This document shows positions 1 through 10,712 of a stretch of 64,000 bases of DNA, one piece after another. Each line of letters starts with the position of its first letter. Positions within the stretch are counted from its first letter, which is position 1. Position numbers and translations under genes: made by a program. The notes beneath the pieces were generated by a model that worked only from the letters and a program-made list of their open reading frames with translations, made no database searches and was not told the origin of the DNA. Origin of the DNA: Megaleporinus macrocephalus (Eukaryota > Chordata > Actinopteri > Characiformes > Anostomidae); assembly GCA_021613375.1 (NCBI GenBank), contig CM038704.1, positions 5,146,155-5,210,154 on the forward strand, written 5' to 3'.

Positions 1-345
1 CTAAGGGGCTAAATGACTACAGACCAGTTGCATTGCCATCCCATGTAATGAAGACCATGTAGATACTGCTGCTGAACCTCCTCAGACCTCAGGTCCACCA
101 TGCTGAGGACCAACTGCCGTTTGCATACCGGGAGAAGGTGGGAGTGGAGAATGCCATTCTCTGTCTTCTGCACAGAGCTCATTCTCATTTGGACAAAGGG
201 AGCAGCACTGAGGGTCATGTTTTTTAACGTTCTCCAGCTCCTCCTACTAAGAGGACAAGCTAAAGGAGATGAAGGTGGAGTCATATATGGTCATCTGGAT
301 CACAGACTACTGGGAGAACATAATATATGCTTTCTCCTGTTTACA
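1..345 (+). mobile_element. LINE (L2-like) reverse transcriptase fragment, 5' piece
   Basis: The plus strand reads as a decayed non-LTR reverse transcriptase. It opens with a LNDYRPVAL block and later has an FAYRE...VENAI...AHSHLDK stretch, both typical of fish L2-type LINE RT palm/finger regions. Several stop codons interrupt the frame, the first right after the opening block, so it is dead. It stops before the catalytic box. A LINE-type 3' tail at 2228-2490 could be its other end, with 375-2227 inserted later; that link is inferred from order only. Confidence 0.65.
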
Positions 346-374
346 TCTAGTCCTGTTCACATCACATCATTTTT

Positions 375-1345
375 AACAATTTTTTGGAAATCTGCTTCAA
401 AATATCCACCATTATTCCAGTCCCCAAGAAATCCACCATTACTTTACTAAATGGCTACAGGCCAGTGGTCCTGACCTCTGTAGTCATGAATGTCTGGTCC
501 TAGCCCATCTGAAGGCCATTACAGACCTTCTGCTGGACCCCCTACACAGCAAGTTGTCAAAGACGCGGTCAACCTGTCCCTGCACTTTATGCCACAGCAT
601 TTTAACAGTGCTGGAACTTATGCTAGAGTTCTGTTTGTGGACTTTAACAATATAGTGCCGCAGCTTCTGCATGTAAAACTGTCCCAGCTGTTAGTGCCAG
701 AATCAATGTGTTGATGGATTGTGGATTTTCTGACCAACAGGAGACAGCAGACCTCTGGACCCTCAGTGCTGGAGTACCACAGGGGTGCATGCTCTCCCCC
801 CTCCTCTTCAGTCTCTAAACAAACAACTGTGTCTCCAAGGAACCAGCTGTGAAGATCCTGAAATTTGCAGATGACACCACTGTGGTGGGCCTCATAGCCA
901 ACAATGAGCAATGAGTCTGCCTACAGAAAGGAAGTCTAGTAGCTGGTCTTCTGGTGCAGCAGCAACCACCTATTGCTCAAAACACAAAAGAAGAGATGGT
1001 AGTGGACTTCAGATACAAATCCATAGCCAGAAAAGCACAGCAAAGAATGTTCTTCCTGAGACAGCTGAAGAAATTCAAGCTGCCGCAGACTTTGATGATC
1101 CAGTTCTACACAGCAATCATCCAGTCCATCCACACATCATCCATAACCATCCATAACCATTTCCTCACTCTACTGGTGTAGATGTCCTGAAGTGCTAGCA
1201 AAACCAGACTTGCCAACAGCTTTTTCCCCAGAGCTGTTACAGAGCTGTATAGTGGTCACCCTACACTTCAGATACTTAATCACACTAAAGTAATTCCTTT
1301 GTAATATTATGCTTATTTGCACAGCTGTACAGATTCTGTTAATAA
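375..1345 (+). mobile_element. Second L2-like LINE fragment with RT catalytic box
   Basis: The reading begins with a proline/lysine-rich PVPKKST block and [11 protein letters not shown] near 415-480. It continues through GVPQGCMLSPLLFSL (about 770-820) and the catalytic FADD box (about 866-877, KILKFADDTTVVG), and ends with the EEMVVDFR and FFLRQLKKF motifs (990-1080) found near the C-terminus of fish LINE ORF2. Internal stops and frameshifts (for example around 500-640) show that it is a pseudogene. The 3' end, 1190-1345, is untranslated tail. Clade assignment to L2 is by motif memory, not by alignment. Confidence 0.75.
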
Positions 1346-1356
1346 TAGCTCTTAGA

Positions 1357-2227
1357 CAGTTGGATAAATAAGTATTTGATACACTGCCGATTTTTCCCCC
1401 CTACAAAGAAGGTGGAGAGGTCTGTAATTTTTAATCATAGATACACTTCAACTGTGAGAGACAGAATCTAACAAAAAAAATCCAGAAAATCAAATTGTGA
1501 TTTACAAGACCCAGCTACGACCCATCTTCAATGCTCTCACTGAGGGAAGGTGGTTGTTGGCCAAAATCTCATAATACATGACCACCCACCATCCTCCCTT
1601 CAATATGGTCATCCTGTCCCTTTTGCAGAAAAGCGCCCACATAGCACCAAACACAGCAAGTGGAGCTGATTCCAGAAAGTTCTATTTTGGTCTCATATGA
1701 CCACATGACCTTCTCCCATGCCTTCTCTGGATCAACCAGATGGTCATTGGCGAACTTCAAATGGGCACACATGTGCTGGTATGAGCAGGGGGACCTTGCA
1801 TGCCTTGCAGAATTTTAATCCATAACAGTGTAGTGTGTTACTAACGGTAATTTTTGAGACTGTGGTCCCATCTTTCGTCAGATCATTGACCAGGTCCTCC
1901 CATGTAGTTCTGGACTAATTCCTGACCTTTCTCAGAATCTTCCTTACCCCATGAGGTGCAATCTTGCATGGAGTCCCAGACTGAGGAAGATTGACGGTCA
2001 TCAGGCTTCTTAAATGAAAACTAACAGATCTGTGAGAGCCAGTTTACTTGCTGGTTGAGAGGTGATCAAATACTTAATTCATGCAATAAAATGCAAATAA
2101 ATGTAAAAATCGTACAATGTGATACAATTGATGTATACCTACGATATAAATTACACACCTGTCCATTTTTTGTAGGTGGGGAAACTTGCAAAATTGGCAG
2201 TGTATCAAATACTTTTTTCCCCCACTG
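1357..2227 (-). mobile_element. Decayed Tc1-like DNA transposon
   Basis: Terminal inverted repeats are visible. The right end, read on the minus strand, is CAGTGGGGGAAAAAAGTATT and continues TTGATACACTGCC. The left end from 1357 matches it with a few changes (CAGTTGGATAAATAAGTATT). The minus-strand reading at 1569-1772 keeps a Tc1 transposase core segment (KVMWSYETKIELSGI, normally WSDETK), but the catalytic aspartate is replaced by tyrosine. At about 870 bp it is shorter than the usual 1.2-1.3 kb, so it is internally deleted and inactive. TA follows the right end. Confidence 0.75.
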
Positions 2228-2490
2228 TATGTCTACTTGTATATGTGTAGAATATCTGGACACATATAAGCACAGATTTTTATGTCTTTTCAGCAAAGCA
2301 TTGTCACACTCATTAGCACATTTCCTGGCTCTTTATTACTTTTGTTGTTCTCATTCTATATTCTGTTTATTGTATATTCTTGTGGATTTTCTCTTAGTGT
2401 AATATTCTTGTTACATGTCATACATATGTGCCCCACTAAGACAAATTCCTTGTATGTGTATCGTACTTGGCGAAATAAATTATTCTGATA
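2228..2490 (+). mobile_element. LINE 3' UTR tail
   Basis: This AT-rich segment ends with the pattern ACTAAGACAAATTCCTTGTA at about 2437-2456 followed by TACTTGGCGAAATAAA, a 3' terminal signature I associate with fish L2-type LINEs. No coding capacity is seen. It may be the tail of the LINE fragment at 1-345, now separated by later insertions. Confidence 0.5.
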
Positions 2491-3720
2491 CCAATTCATA
2501 TTCTGTAATGTTGGGGAAGCAGCATTAAGAAAGGGGACGCCTGTCGACTAGACAGGTTGGTAAGGAAAGCTGGTTCTGAGTTGGGAACAGATCTTTTCCA
2601 AAATTAAGTTGATGAAGCAGAATTTGAGGAAATTTATTTGGGCGGGTGAATCCTATCAAGGCCACGCTAGCTAGGGCAGATGCTAGCAAAACTTCATTGG
2701 CAGAAGGAGCTGACAGGTAGTCTAAGACAATTCCAGAGAATATTGTTGAGGTCTGAGGCAAAACTGTATGGCAGGCTTGGAAGGTGAGGATGTGAATTTA
2801 CAGTAATTTAGTCTTGCATATTATTTAGCAGATAATTTTGCTAATTACTTAGCAGATCATTATTTAGCACATCACCTCTACTTCACATCTCACCTCCCAA
2901 CCCTTATAAACATGGCTTATAGCCTCGGATTGGCTACAGTCAGGTGCAGGCCATAAAATAGTCAAGTTGTGAGCAGCCAGGTACAGCTCCCACTCTTCAT
3001 TCAGTTTCTGTGGCATCGTGGTACAGTCTAGCTGATATGTGGCATTGATTTTCTCAAACAGCCACAATGGGGAACCTGGAGAGGAGACCTGGAGTGGAGA
3101 CTGTGGCTGCACATTTCCCAGTAAATCCCTATTCTTTCACCCAAAGCAACTCCTTCAGCGAAAGCTGAAAGGGCCCACCTTCAGAGTGTTTGAGAAGCCC
3201 TTGTTCTCGGGTCCTTCAGATAGCAGCAAGGAATCTAGAGCAGGCGAGGTATATGAATAGTCCTGTGTTGGTTTTTTAGCGGCGCATTATTAACAGACAA
3301 AATCTTCACAAAATAAAATAAAAAAATAATAAATAAAAGTATCTGTATTAGTTATTTTACAGAGTAGTACATTATTATTATTATTATTATAGAAAATGAA
3401 GACACAAAAGGTGCTGAGTGGAAGTAGTTAACCCTAACAGGAGCCCTTTCAGAGAAAAACACCTTAAGAAATAGAAGCTGTTGTATTTAGAATAGTCTGC
3501 ACCAGTCACTGTCCTCGATAGGAGCAAGGATGTGTGTGTCATAAGATAGCAGCTAACCCAGCTGACTTTCCTAGTGGAAAATCCAATTGGTTTTAGCTCG
3601 GACCAGTTATTATCAGTGTTTTAATAGCATTAATTGCTAAATAAACTGGTTGGTATTACTGATGCTAGATTAGCTTATTATTGACCCTGCTAAAAAAACA
3701 GTGTAGCTGATTTATGCTGT
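2491..3720. other. Intergenic, no gene recognised
   Basis: There is no convincing coding sequence; reading frames here are short and unlike known proteins. A stretch of about 25 bp around 2565-2590 (GCTGGTTCTGAGTTGGGAAC) is repeated at 7909-7935 beside an L2 fragment, so part of it is LINE-derived. A short (ATT)n tract lies near 3372-3390. Confidence 0.6.
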
Positions 3721-4372
3721 ACTTAGCTGGTCACCAAGAATCATCTTAGCATATGATGATGTTGTCACTTATAGGCGGACAGCGGTCCGGGTCCAGACCC
3801 AGACCCAGATGCTGTCCAATGCAGACCCAAACCGACAAACTATTGAGAACGATTTAATTCTGACGGACTTTATTTTAAGCGGCGGAACTTTTCTTGTCTT
3901 TACAGTATACGGGCTTTGTGGCACAGCAAAGTCCTGGCTGGACAACCAAGACCTCACTAAACAAGAGAAAGTGTGAGAGAAGAATACAAGGGAGAAAACT
4001 GTTAAGATGTTAAATCGAGTTAACAAGAGGACTGCATGCTTTATTTACTTTCTCTATAAATAAGCATTTTATGATTTTTCCACTTTTCAGTGTGAATTTA
4101 TCTCCATAGGAAGACTTGTAGTTTCATCTGAAAGAATGTTAAGTATATTTATTTTATTTAAACTGATTTACAAATGTTACATTTGTCTGTAAGAATGCAA
4201 ATATACAGTTATATTAATTCTGTGTTCCTTCATTGACAAAACAATATTGATACCACTGCTACACTCCAACGCATTATACAAAGGCCATACAAACAGGTTT
4301 TCATCACAATTTCTTCCTTGTGAAATAATCTTAATTAGGAGAACCACACTGGCAATGTGTGGGGCAGATTAG

Positions 4373-5308
4373 TTAGGAAGGCTGTGTTTTTCTTTTACTG
4401 TTTTCTTTCTGCAAAACACAAAAGAAGTGCTTTTTCAGATACGCACAGAACGTTTTATCCCTCAATCCATACACAATAGGACTTAGTACCCTGGGCATAA
4501 TCTGGACAAAGATGTAAGTTGTGAATCTTATGTCATTTAAAAGCGCAGGAAAGAGAGAAATGAATATGCTCTCAATTAGTGGCCCAATGTACGTGGACAT
4601 GCACAGCAAGAGCTGCAGACCGTGCAGGAGGATAGTATTGCGAGCCTTCTGGGCATCTGCACCAGTGGACTTGGCAGCAAACATGATCCTGAAGTAGGTA
4701 TAGAACAACACAAGCCATACGAAGGACAGATAGATCAGATGTGAGATATTTTTCTTCTCAACTAGGTATGGATGGCGAAACACACCATCTCGATGGCAGA
4801 AGATAGTAGAATGAAAGAACGACAAAGGTTCTGTGGCTAGGACAAAGAAAAGGTCAGGAAAAACAGGGATGGCACCGAAGGCCCAAATCAGGACGATTAG
4901 TTTGTATGTCCTGCACACCGTACAAATCTGCAAGTGACGTAATGGGTTACAGATAGCAATGTAGCGCTCCACTGCCATGCCAGCAAGATTCAGCGGAGTG
5001 TTTAGAGTGGTGAACACTGCAGTTATAACAATGAAGAGACAAAAAGAGACATTAATATTTAAAAAGAAAGAAAAGAGGGTAAGCAAGACCGTAGTAGTCA
5101 GCTGTATCATGTCATTCACAACCATATGGATGTAGAGGATATATCGAGGATTCTCAGTGAAGACCTCATGCTTGAAGAATGTGTGGACAAGCGTGCCATT
5201 AATGTAATTGATGGAGACATACAAAGCCACTATAATTACAGTTTTAGTCAGAGTTGCAGTGCTTCTCACTTTAGTCTGGGTGATGTTGCTGTATGTTGAG
5301 ATGTCCAT
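4373..5308 (-). CDS. Odorant receptor, 131-2-like family (OR1)
   Basis: A 311-residue class A GPCR with seven hydrophobic segments, expected in the ciliary membrane of olfactory neurons. Visible family marks are an N-glycosylation site (NIT, residues 8-10), a TM3 cysteine (90) paired with an ECL2 cysteine (171), MAVERYIAIC at 111-120 (the E/DRY-type motif), LLHGLQLLLCM in TM6, and PRVLSPIVYGLRD in TM7. I start at the ATG at 5308; the codon before it is GTG, and upstream in-frame residues are not conserved in paralogues. It is about 95% identical to OR2 (14 differences). Unusual here are Cys132 and Lys136 in the conserved TVRRTYIL block before TM4, where every intact close paralogue has Arg and Ile. 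The predicted 5' UTR acceptor AG is also mutated. It may be intact but weakened. Confidence 0.93.
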   Translation of the reverse strand: MDISTYSNITQTKVRSTATLTKTVIIVALYVSINYINGTLVHTFFKHEVFTENPRYILYIHMVVNDMIQLTTTVLLTLFSFFLNINVSFCLFIVITAVFTTLNTPLNLAGMAVERYIAICNPLRHLQICTVCRTYKLIVLIWAFGAIPVFPDLFFVLATEPLSFFHSTIFCHRDGVFRHPYLVEKKNISHLIYLSFVWLVLFYTYFRIMFAAKSTGADAQKARNTILLHGLQLLLCMSTYIGPLIESIFISLFPALLNDIRFTTYIFVQIMPRVLSPIVYGLRDKTFCAYLKKHFFCVLQKENSKRKTQPS

Positions 5309-5592
5309 CACTCTTTCCTTAAAGCACCACAGTGTACTTTTCTCGGAAGAGGCAGTTAACAGCAGAAAAGGTAACATTTAACATTTCTCCTAAATTGCAG
5401 CATATTCTATTACAAAACACACGTTTTGAATTTTTACAGCAGCGTGTAACCTCAAGAAAAATGGCTTTGTTTCCTCCTCACAGAACTGTAATAAAAAAAC
5501 CTGTTGCAGGTCATATAGTTCTATAGTATATGTATTATTTAGACAAGATGTTAAGATTATGACAAAGATCAGGTATTTTAAAGCTTAGTCAT

Positions 5593-5660
5593 CTTAAACT
5601 TTTACATCTCTAATCAAGTGCTTATATTAAAGCTGAATTCAGGAGGGTCAGCCCCCTTAT
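5593..5660 (-). promoter_or_regulatory. Predicted OR1 core promoter
   Basis: In the gene sense this holds a TATA-like core, TTAATATAAGCAC (complement of 5618-5630), preceded by a G-rich block TAAGGGGGCTGACC (complement of 5646-5659). The same order is found 5' of OR2, OR3, OR8, OR9 and OR10 at about 310-320 bp from the start codon, which is the evidence for function. The donor position seen in OR8-OR10 is degenerate here (AAAAGTTTAAG). Confidence 0.5.
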
Positions 5661-6006
5661 CTAATTCTAGCAAAATAAACAAGCCACACTGATTCCCCTT
5701 TTAGGCATTCCCAATACACAGAAGTGTCTCTTTGAAAAACTAATCAGATGTAGTATTTTTGGCCAGGGTTCAGCCATACACTATGCTAGAGGCCTACTGA
5801 TGTAGTGCTTGTTATTAATATGAAAAATGATCAGTTTCTTTTATGGATGTGATTCTGAGTAAGGCTAAATTAATGAAACTGAGCTAGTTTGAAAACTAGT
5901 AAAGAAAACTTGATGCATTGTTATTGCTCCACCAAAGTCATTACACAAGGATTTTATATGGAATATGCACATATTGGAGCCAATAAAATCATCTTCATTG
6001 TCACAT

Positions 6007-6880
6007 CACATTTAACACAGGTAGATAACATGTGGATATAGTGTGGCTTTTCCTAGGAAATCATGATGATAATGATTATTATTATGATGATGATAATAAT
6101 GATTCAGATAAGTGACAGCCCCTTAAACAACTGTCCAGTACTGCTAGCTGTTCAAATAAAGTCTTTTAAATGTAGCAGAAGGTGTCGCTTCCTCCACGGT
6201 CTCCTCTTAGCAGGAGTCTCAGAATGTTCATGGTCCCTTGTTCTTCCAGCACATTGCCTAGGAGTTCTTTTACCACACTAGTAGTCATGTCAGGGTGATT
6301 ACAGCTTTGTGCAGGATCCCTTTCTCCCATGCGGGTTGCCACATTCTTTTTTCCATGAGCCGTGGCTGTTTCCAGTGGCTGCTGGCCTCACCCTGATCGT
6401 CCCTCGTAAGGTAGTGCACAGCATGGAGATAGAGGCAAAGCTCCTTTTGGCAAACATCACTCTGATAGTGCTTCCTTCATCCAGCCCAGGTAAGCTTCTT
6501 AAGACCAGATATGTGGGGTCCTGACCTCACGGCCAAACGTAAGGAGAGCCTGAGAGAACCCAGTTGACTCCTCACAATCAGTATAAGAATCAACTTTTGT
6601 ACATGTGCTTAAGTAACTGCCCCATGCCAGCTGCCCAGTGCACAAGAGGAAATATTAATGAACCATAAGTGAAACTAATTATAAGCTGATAAAAATGGTG
6701 AAGGAAGACACATTTGCAAGATTCAAGTTACTACCGAGAAATGGAATTCTAGTTTATATTAGCCTTTAGAAGAGGCTATGCAAAGCAATGTTAATATAAG
6801 TGCTGTGAGGTTAGCGTTAGTTGTGATAACGCATTGTATTGACTTGCGCAGAGTAGTTTGGATCTCAGCCTATGCATGCA
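6007..6880. other. Intergenic, possible retroelement debris
   Basis: A run of ATGATGATAATAATG-type simple sequence lies at about 6062-6105. The moderately GC-rich part from 6180 to 6560 contains, on the minus strand near 6512-6545, a stretch resembling the RLTFG..SPHIF block of the DIRS-type RT at 11290-11330. That resemblance is loose. No gene is supported. Confidence 0.4.
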
Positions 6881-6881
6881 T

Positions 6882-7045
6882 CTTTAGTGTTTGGGTCTTG
6901 GCCCGAATGCATTTTGTTCGTTTGGGTCTTGGCCCGCAATTGCCTCTTAGTGCTTGGGTCTCGGCCCATGATTGCATCTTAGCGCTTGGGTCTTGGCCCA
7001 CGATAACATCTTAGCGCTTGGGTCTTGGCCCAGATGTTTGCTAGG
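6882..7045. repeat. Degenerate minisatellite, about 31-37 bp units
   Basis: Five copies of a unit centred on TTGGGTCTTGGCCC (once TCTCGGCCC), most followed by a variable CATCTTAGCGC linker, occur at about 6888, 6921, 6955, 6987 and 7018. A sixth diverged half-unit (GGGCCACGGCCCA) ends near 7057. It sits directly beside a DIRS tyrosine-recombinase remnant and may be part of that element. Confidence 0.75.
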
Positions 7046-7109
7046 GCCACGGCCCAACATGCTGTTTTAATCAGTTAATGATATCGTTAACCACCACCAA
7101 TAGTTTGCG

Positions 7110-7346
7110 TGAATAGATGTCTTACCTTATTTGAGTTTTGACAACGCCAGCTGAACTTCGAAGATGAGATGGGCATCCGTTCTTACGTAAGACAGCAGAA
7201 GCAGCAGCAGAAGTCCGTCTCCCTAGCAGCTTGATAGAAGAGATTGGTAAGCTATGTTGAGCTGCCATAGTGGCAGCACCTATACAGAAGGAGTGCCCAG
7301 TGTAGAGTGATAGTGAGAGGCCACATTTCTTAACTACACTAGCCAA
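7110..7346 (-). pseudogene. DIRS-type tyrosine recombinase C-terminal fragment
   Basis: The minus-strand frame (7122-7346) contains YTGHSFCIGAATMAAQ followed by IKLLGRR. In tyrosine-recombinase retroelements (DIRS/Ngaro group) this is the GHSFRIGAAT block carrying the second catalytic Arg, next to the IK.LGRW motif. Here the catalytic Arg is Cys and the Trp after LGR is lost, so it is inactive. The RT part of the same kind of element, in the same orientation, lies at 11056-11960 with the whole OR2 unit in between. Confidence 0.7.
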
Positions 7347-7450
7347 TGTTTCAGTCAGAAGAATGAGAACGAATTTTGAGAAAGTTAGCCATGAAAAAAA
7401 AAGGGCAAAAGGAGTTGCTTAGTTTAAAGATTTTAATTAAAACACCCAAT

Positions 7451-7905
7451 TCAGCATGATCTGATTTGGAGCGTTTTAAAAAGATTGTAAAGAATCATGG
7501 AGAAAATTGTAAGTTGGACAGAGTGACAGAGTGCCTTCTCACCAAGCTGCTTGCCTGTTGTCCTGCAGCCCATCCCGGCCTTGTGCAGGTCTACAATTTT
7601 GTCCCTGGTGTCCTTGGACAGCTTTTTGGTCTTTACCATGGTGGGGAGGTTGAAGTGTGATTGATTGAGTGTGTGGACAGGTGCAATTAATACAGGTAAT
7701 GAATAGGAAGGCTTCTTAAATGAAAGCTAACATGTATGTGAGAGCCAGTTTTCTTGCTGCTTGAGAAGTGATCAAATACCTATTTCATGCAATAAAATGC
7801 AAATTAATTTAAAAATCATACAGTGTGATAGAATTGATGTGTACCTATGATAAAATTACAGACCTGTCCATTCTTTGTAGGTGGGGAATCTTGCAAAATT
7901 GGCAA
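7451..7905 (-). mobile_element. Tc1-like element fragment (N-terminal transposase plus end)
   Basis: The minus-strand frame from 7639 reads [20 protein letters not shown] followed by [15 protein letters not shown]. This is the first helix-turn-helix of a Tc1-like transposase. Downstream residues no longer match and the catalytic domain is missing. The flank 7735-7905 (AGTGATCAAATACCTATTTC, GTAGGTGGGGAATCTTGCAA) matches the end region of the Tc1 copy at 2050-2195, so both belong to the same family. Confidence 0.75.
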
Positions 7906-8046
7906 AGCTGGTTCTGAGTTGGGAACAGAGCTGGATCAGTAGCAGAGGGAAGGGCCTTCAGTAAACTGCTGACCATCATGGACAATGTTAACCACTCTCT
8001 GCAAAGTGCCATCATCAGGCAGAGGAGCCCATTCAGCGGCAGACAG
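7906..8046 (+). mobile_element. L2-like LINE ORF2 C-terminal fragment
   Basis: The plus strand reads EGRAFSKLLTIMDNVNHSLQ followed by SAIIRQRSPFSGRQL, the C-terminal zone of fish L2-type ORF2. Only about 45 codons remain. It abuts the start of the OR2 duplication unit. Confidence 0.6.
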
Positions 8047-9420
8047 CTGTACTTAGCTGGTCACCCAGAATCATCTTAGCATATGGTGCTGTCACTAATA
8101 GGCGGACGGTGGTCCGGACCCAGATGTTGTTCAATGCAGACCCAAACCGACAAACTATTGAAAACAATTTAATTCTAATGGTGTTTATTTTAAGCGGCAG
8201 AACTTTTCTTGTCTTTACAGTATACGGGCTTTGTGGCACAGCAAAGTCCTGGCTGGACAACCAAGAGCTCACTAAACAAGAGAAAAAAAAAGGAGAGAAA
8301 ACTTTCTCTATACATAAGCATTTTATGATGCACTTTTTTACTGTAGCCCTTATTTTTAATTGAAAAGAGGGAAAAAGCATTTATCTGAAGTTTTATAAAT
8401 AATTCATTCAGTTCAGCATTTAAAACAATAAATATTGTAAAAATATACCGAACGCTATTTGTAATTTCATTTTGTCTTTTAGTAGCTGATGATATAAAAT
8501 GCTGAAACTAGGCTACTTCAGTATACAGGATATGGCACTGAATCATAGCAAGTTAGGAATTCTAACAGTCTGGACTTTGGCCTGAAGAAATTTCCTCCTA
8601 CTGGATCTTACTGAATTCTAATAATATATCCCTAAAATATCCCTGATCTACAAGTATTCAAAACTAAAATATTGTGGAAAGCAATATATCCATGCCATCA
8701 GTACATTTCAAGTCAAACTGTATGCAATTCTGACACTAATTTAGCATTCCTTGTGTATTGTTTTTCAGTAAAGAGGTCAAGCAAGGTGAAAACAATGTAA
8801 CTAAAAGTTCTAGGTTCAGTTTAGCAAATATTCTGCATAGGACCCTTCAAAAGTAATGTTGTGTGCAGTGCTTTTCATATTTCCCCACTGTACTGATTGC
8901 TATTTAGTTAGGCACAAATTCCTGTCCATTAATTTTGCATGTGACTGTAAAAATGTAATGTTGTGTGTGTATTGCATTTGACATTTTTCCACTTTTCAGT
9001 GTGAATTTATCTCCATAGGAAGACTTGTAGTTTCATCTGAAAGAATGTTAAGTATATTTATTTTATTTAAAGCCAAATAGTTAATAGTTAAATCATCAGA
9101 ACAGACATGCCATTTTCATGAAATCAGTTTTGAGAATGCCATAAATTGAACCAAACTGTTTGTCTTCTATGTGTACTTCATGGTTTTAAACTGATTTACA
9201 AATGTTACATTTGTCTGTAAGAATGCAAATATACAGTTATATTCGTTCTGTGTTATATTCTTTTCCTTCATTCACAAAACAATATTGATACCACTGCTAC
9301 ACATTACAGCTCTCCAAAGCATTAAACAAAGGCCATACAAACAGGTTTTCATCACAATTTCTTCCTTGTGAAATAATCTTAATTAGGAGAACCACACTGG
9401 CAATGTGTGGGGCAGATTAG

Positions 9421-10356
9421 TTAGGAAGGCTGTGTTTTTCTTTTACTGTTTTCTTTCTGCAAAACACAAAAGAAGTGTTTTTTTAGATACGCACAGAACG
9501 TTTTATCCCTCAATCCATACACAATAGGACTCAGTACCCTGGGCATAATCTGGACAAAGATGTAAGTTGTGAATCTTAAATCATTTAAAAGCGCAGGAAA
9601 GAGAGAAATGAATATGCTCTCAATTAGCGGCCCAATGTATGTAAACATGCACAGCAAGAGCTGCAGACCGTGCAGGAGAATGGTATTGCGAGCCTTCCGG
9701 GCATCTGCACCAGTGGACTTGGCAGCAAACATGATCCTGAAGTAGGTATAGAACAACGTGAGCCATACGAAGGACAGATAGATCAGATGTGAGATATTTT
9801 TCTTCTCAACTAGGTACGGATGGCGGAACACAAAGTCTCGATGGCAGAAGATAGTAGAATGGAAGAATGACAAAGGTTCTGTGGCTAGGACAAAGAAAAG
9901 GTCAGGAAAAACAGGGATGGCACCGAAGGCCCAAATCAGGCTGATTAGGATGTATGTCCTGCGCACCGTACAAATCTGCAAGTGGCGTAATGGGTTACAG
10001 ATAGCAATGTAGCGCTCCACGGCCATGCCAGCAAGATTCAGCGGAGTGTTTAGAGTGGTGAACACTGCAACCATTACAATGAAGAGACAAAAAGAGACAT
10101 TAATGTTTAAAAAGAAAGAAAAGATGCTAAGCAAGACTGCAGTGGTTAGTTGGATCATGTCATTCACAACCATATGGATGTAGAGGATATATCGAGGATT
10201 CTCAGTGAAGACCTCATGCTTGAAGAATGTGTGGACGAGCGTGCCATTAACATAGTTGATGGAGACATACAAAGCCACTATAATTACAGTTTTAGTCAGA
10301 GTTGCAGTGCTTCTCACTTTAGTCTGGGTGATGTTGCTGTATGTTGAGATGTCCAT
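9421..10356 (-). CDS. Odorant receptor, 131-2-like family (OR2)
   Basis: A 311-residue, intronless 7TM receptor and the near-identical sister of OR1. TM1 spans about residues 23-44. The conserved block ENPRYILYIHMVVNDMIQL (52-70) leads into TM2. TM3 has Cys90 and ends in MAVERYIAIC (111-120). ECL2 holds Cys171, TM6 has LLHGLQLLLCM (227-237), and TM7 has PRVLSPIVYGLRD (272-284), with a basic tail KRKTQPS. Unlike OR1 it keeps TVRRTYIL and DARKARNT, so it is probably the fully competent copy. The ATG at 10356 is used because the preceding codon is GTG. The upstream acceptor CTGTTAACAG|CC (AG at 10402-10401) is intact. Odorant specificity cannot be read from sequence. Confidence 0.95.
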   Translation of the reverse strand: MDISTYSNITQTKVRSTATLTKTVIIVALYVSINYVNGTLVHTFFKHEVFTENPRYILYIHMVVNDMIQLTTAVLLSIFSFFLNINVSFCLFIVMVAVFTTLNTPLNLAGMAVERYIAICNPLRHLQICTVRRTYILISLIWAFGAIPVFPDLFFVLATEPLSFFHSTIFCHRDFVFRHPYLVEKKNISHLIYLSFVWLTLFYTYFRIMFAAKSTGADARKARNTILLHGLQLLLCMFTYIGPLIESIFISLFPALLNDLRFTTYIFVQIMPRVLSPIVYGLRDKTFCAYLKKHFFCVLQKENSKRKTQPS

Positions 10357-10644
10357 CACTTTTTCCTTTTAGCACCACAGTATACCTTTCTCAGATGAGG
10401 CTGTTAACAGCGGAAAAGGTATCATTTAACATTTCTCCCAAATTGCAGCATATTCTGTTACAAAACACACGTTTTAAATTTTTACAGCAGCATGTAACCT
10501 GTAGACAAATGGCTTTGTTTCCTCTTCACAGAACTGTAATTAAAAAACTGTTGCAGTTCATATAGTTCTATAGTATATATATTATTAAGACAACTAAGAT
10601 GTTAAGATTATGACAAAGACCAGGTATTTTAAAGCTTAGTCATC

Positions 10645-10712
10645 CTAAACTTTTACATCTCTAATCAAGTGCTTATATTAAAGCTGAATTCAAGAGGGTC
10701 AGCCCCCTTATC
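10645..10712 (-). promoter_or_regulatory. Predicted OR2 core promoter
   Basis: The TATA-like TTAATATAAGCAC (complement of 10669-10681) and the upstream G-rich TAAGGGGGCTGACC (complement of 10697-10710) are in the same arrangement as in OR1. The core lies about 320 bp from the start codon. The presumed donor has decayed to AAAAGTTTAGG. Confidence 0.5.

Larger units (their letters stand above)
3721..6006. repeat. Tandem duplication unit 1 (carries OR1)
   Basis: The segment is collinear with 8050-11055 and in the same orientation. Both begin with CTTAGCTGGTCACC and an interspersed repeat containing GACCCAAACCGACAAACTAT (3822 and 8138), then OR 3' flank, OR coding region, promoter, and end at TTCATTGTCACATCA. 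Copy 1 lacks two blocks found in copy 2 (about 8330-8985 and 9072-9187), so either copy 1 lost them or copy 2 gained them. The duplication created OR1 and OR2. Confidence 0.85.

Noticed and set aside
2864..3112. Small protein on the minus strand (82 residues)
   Set aside because: No recognisable domain, no paralogue in the window, and AT-rich repeat-like surroundings. It is most likely a chance frame.
5309..5377. N-terminal extension of OR1 to 334 residues
   Set aside because: The extra 23 residues are not conserved, and paralogues use the ATG equivalent to 5308. In OR2, OR3, OR8 and OR9 the codon before that ATG is GTG, which is not a normal eukaryotic start.
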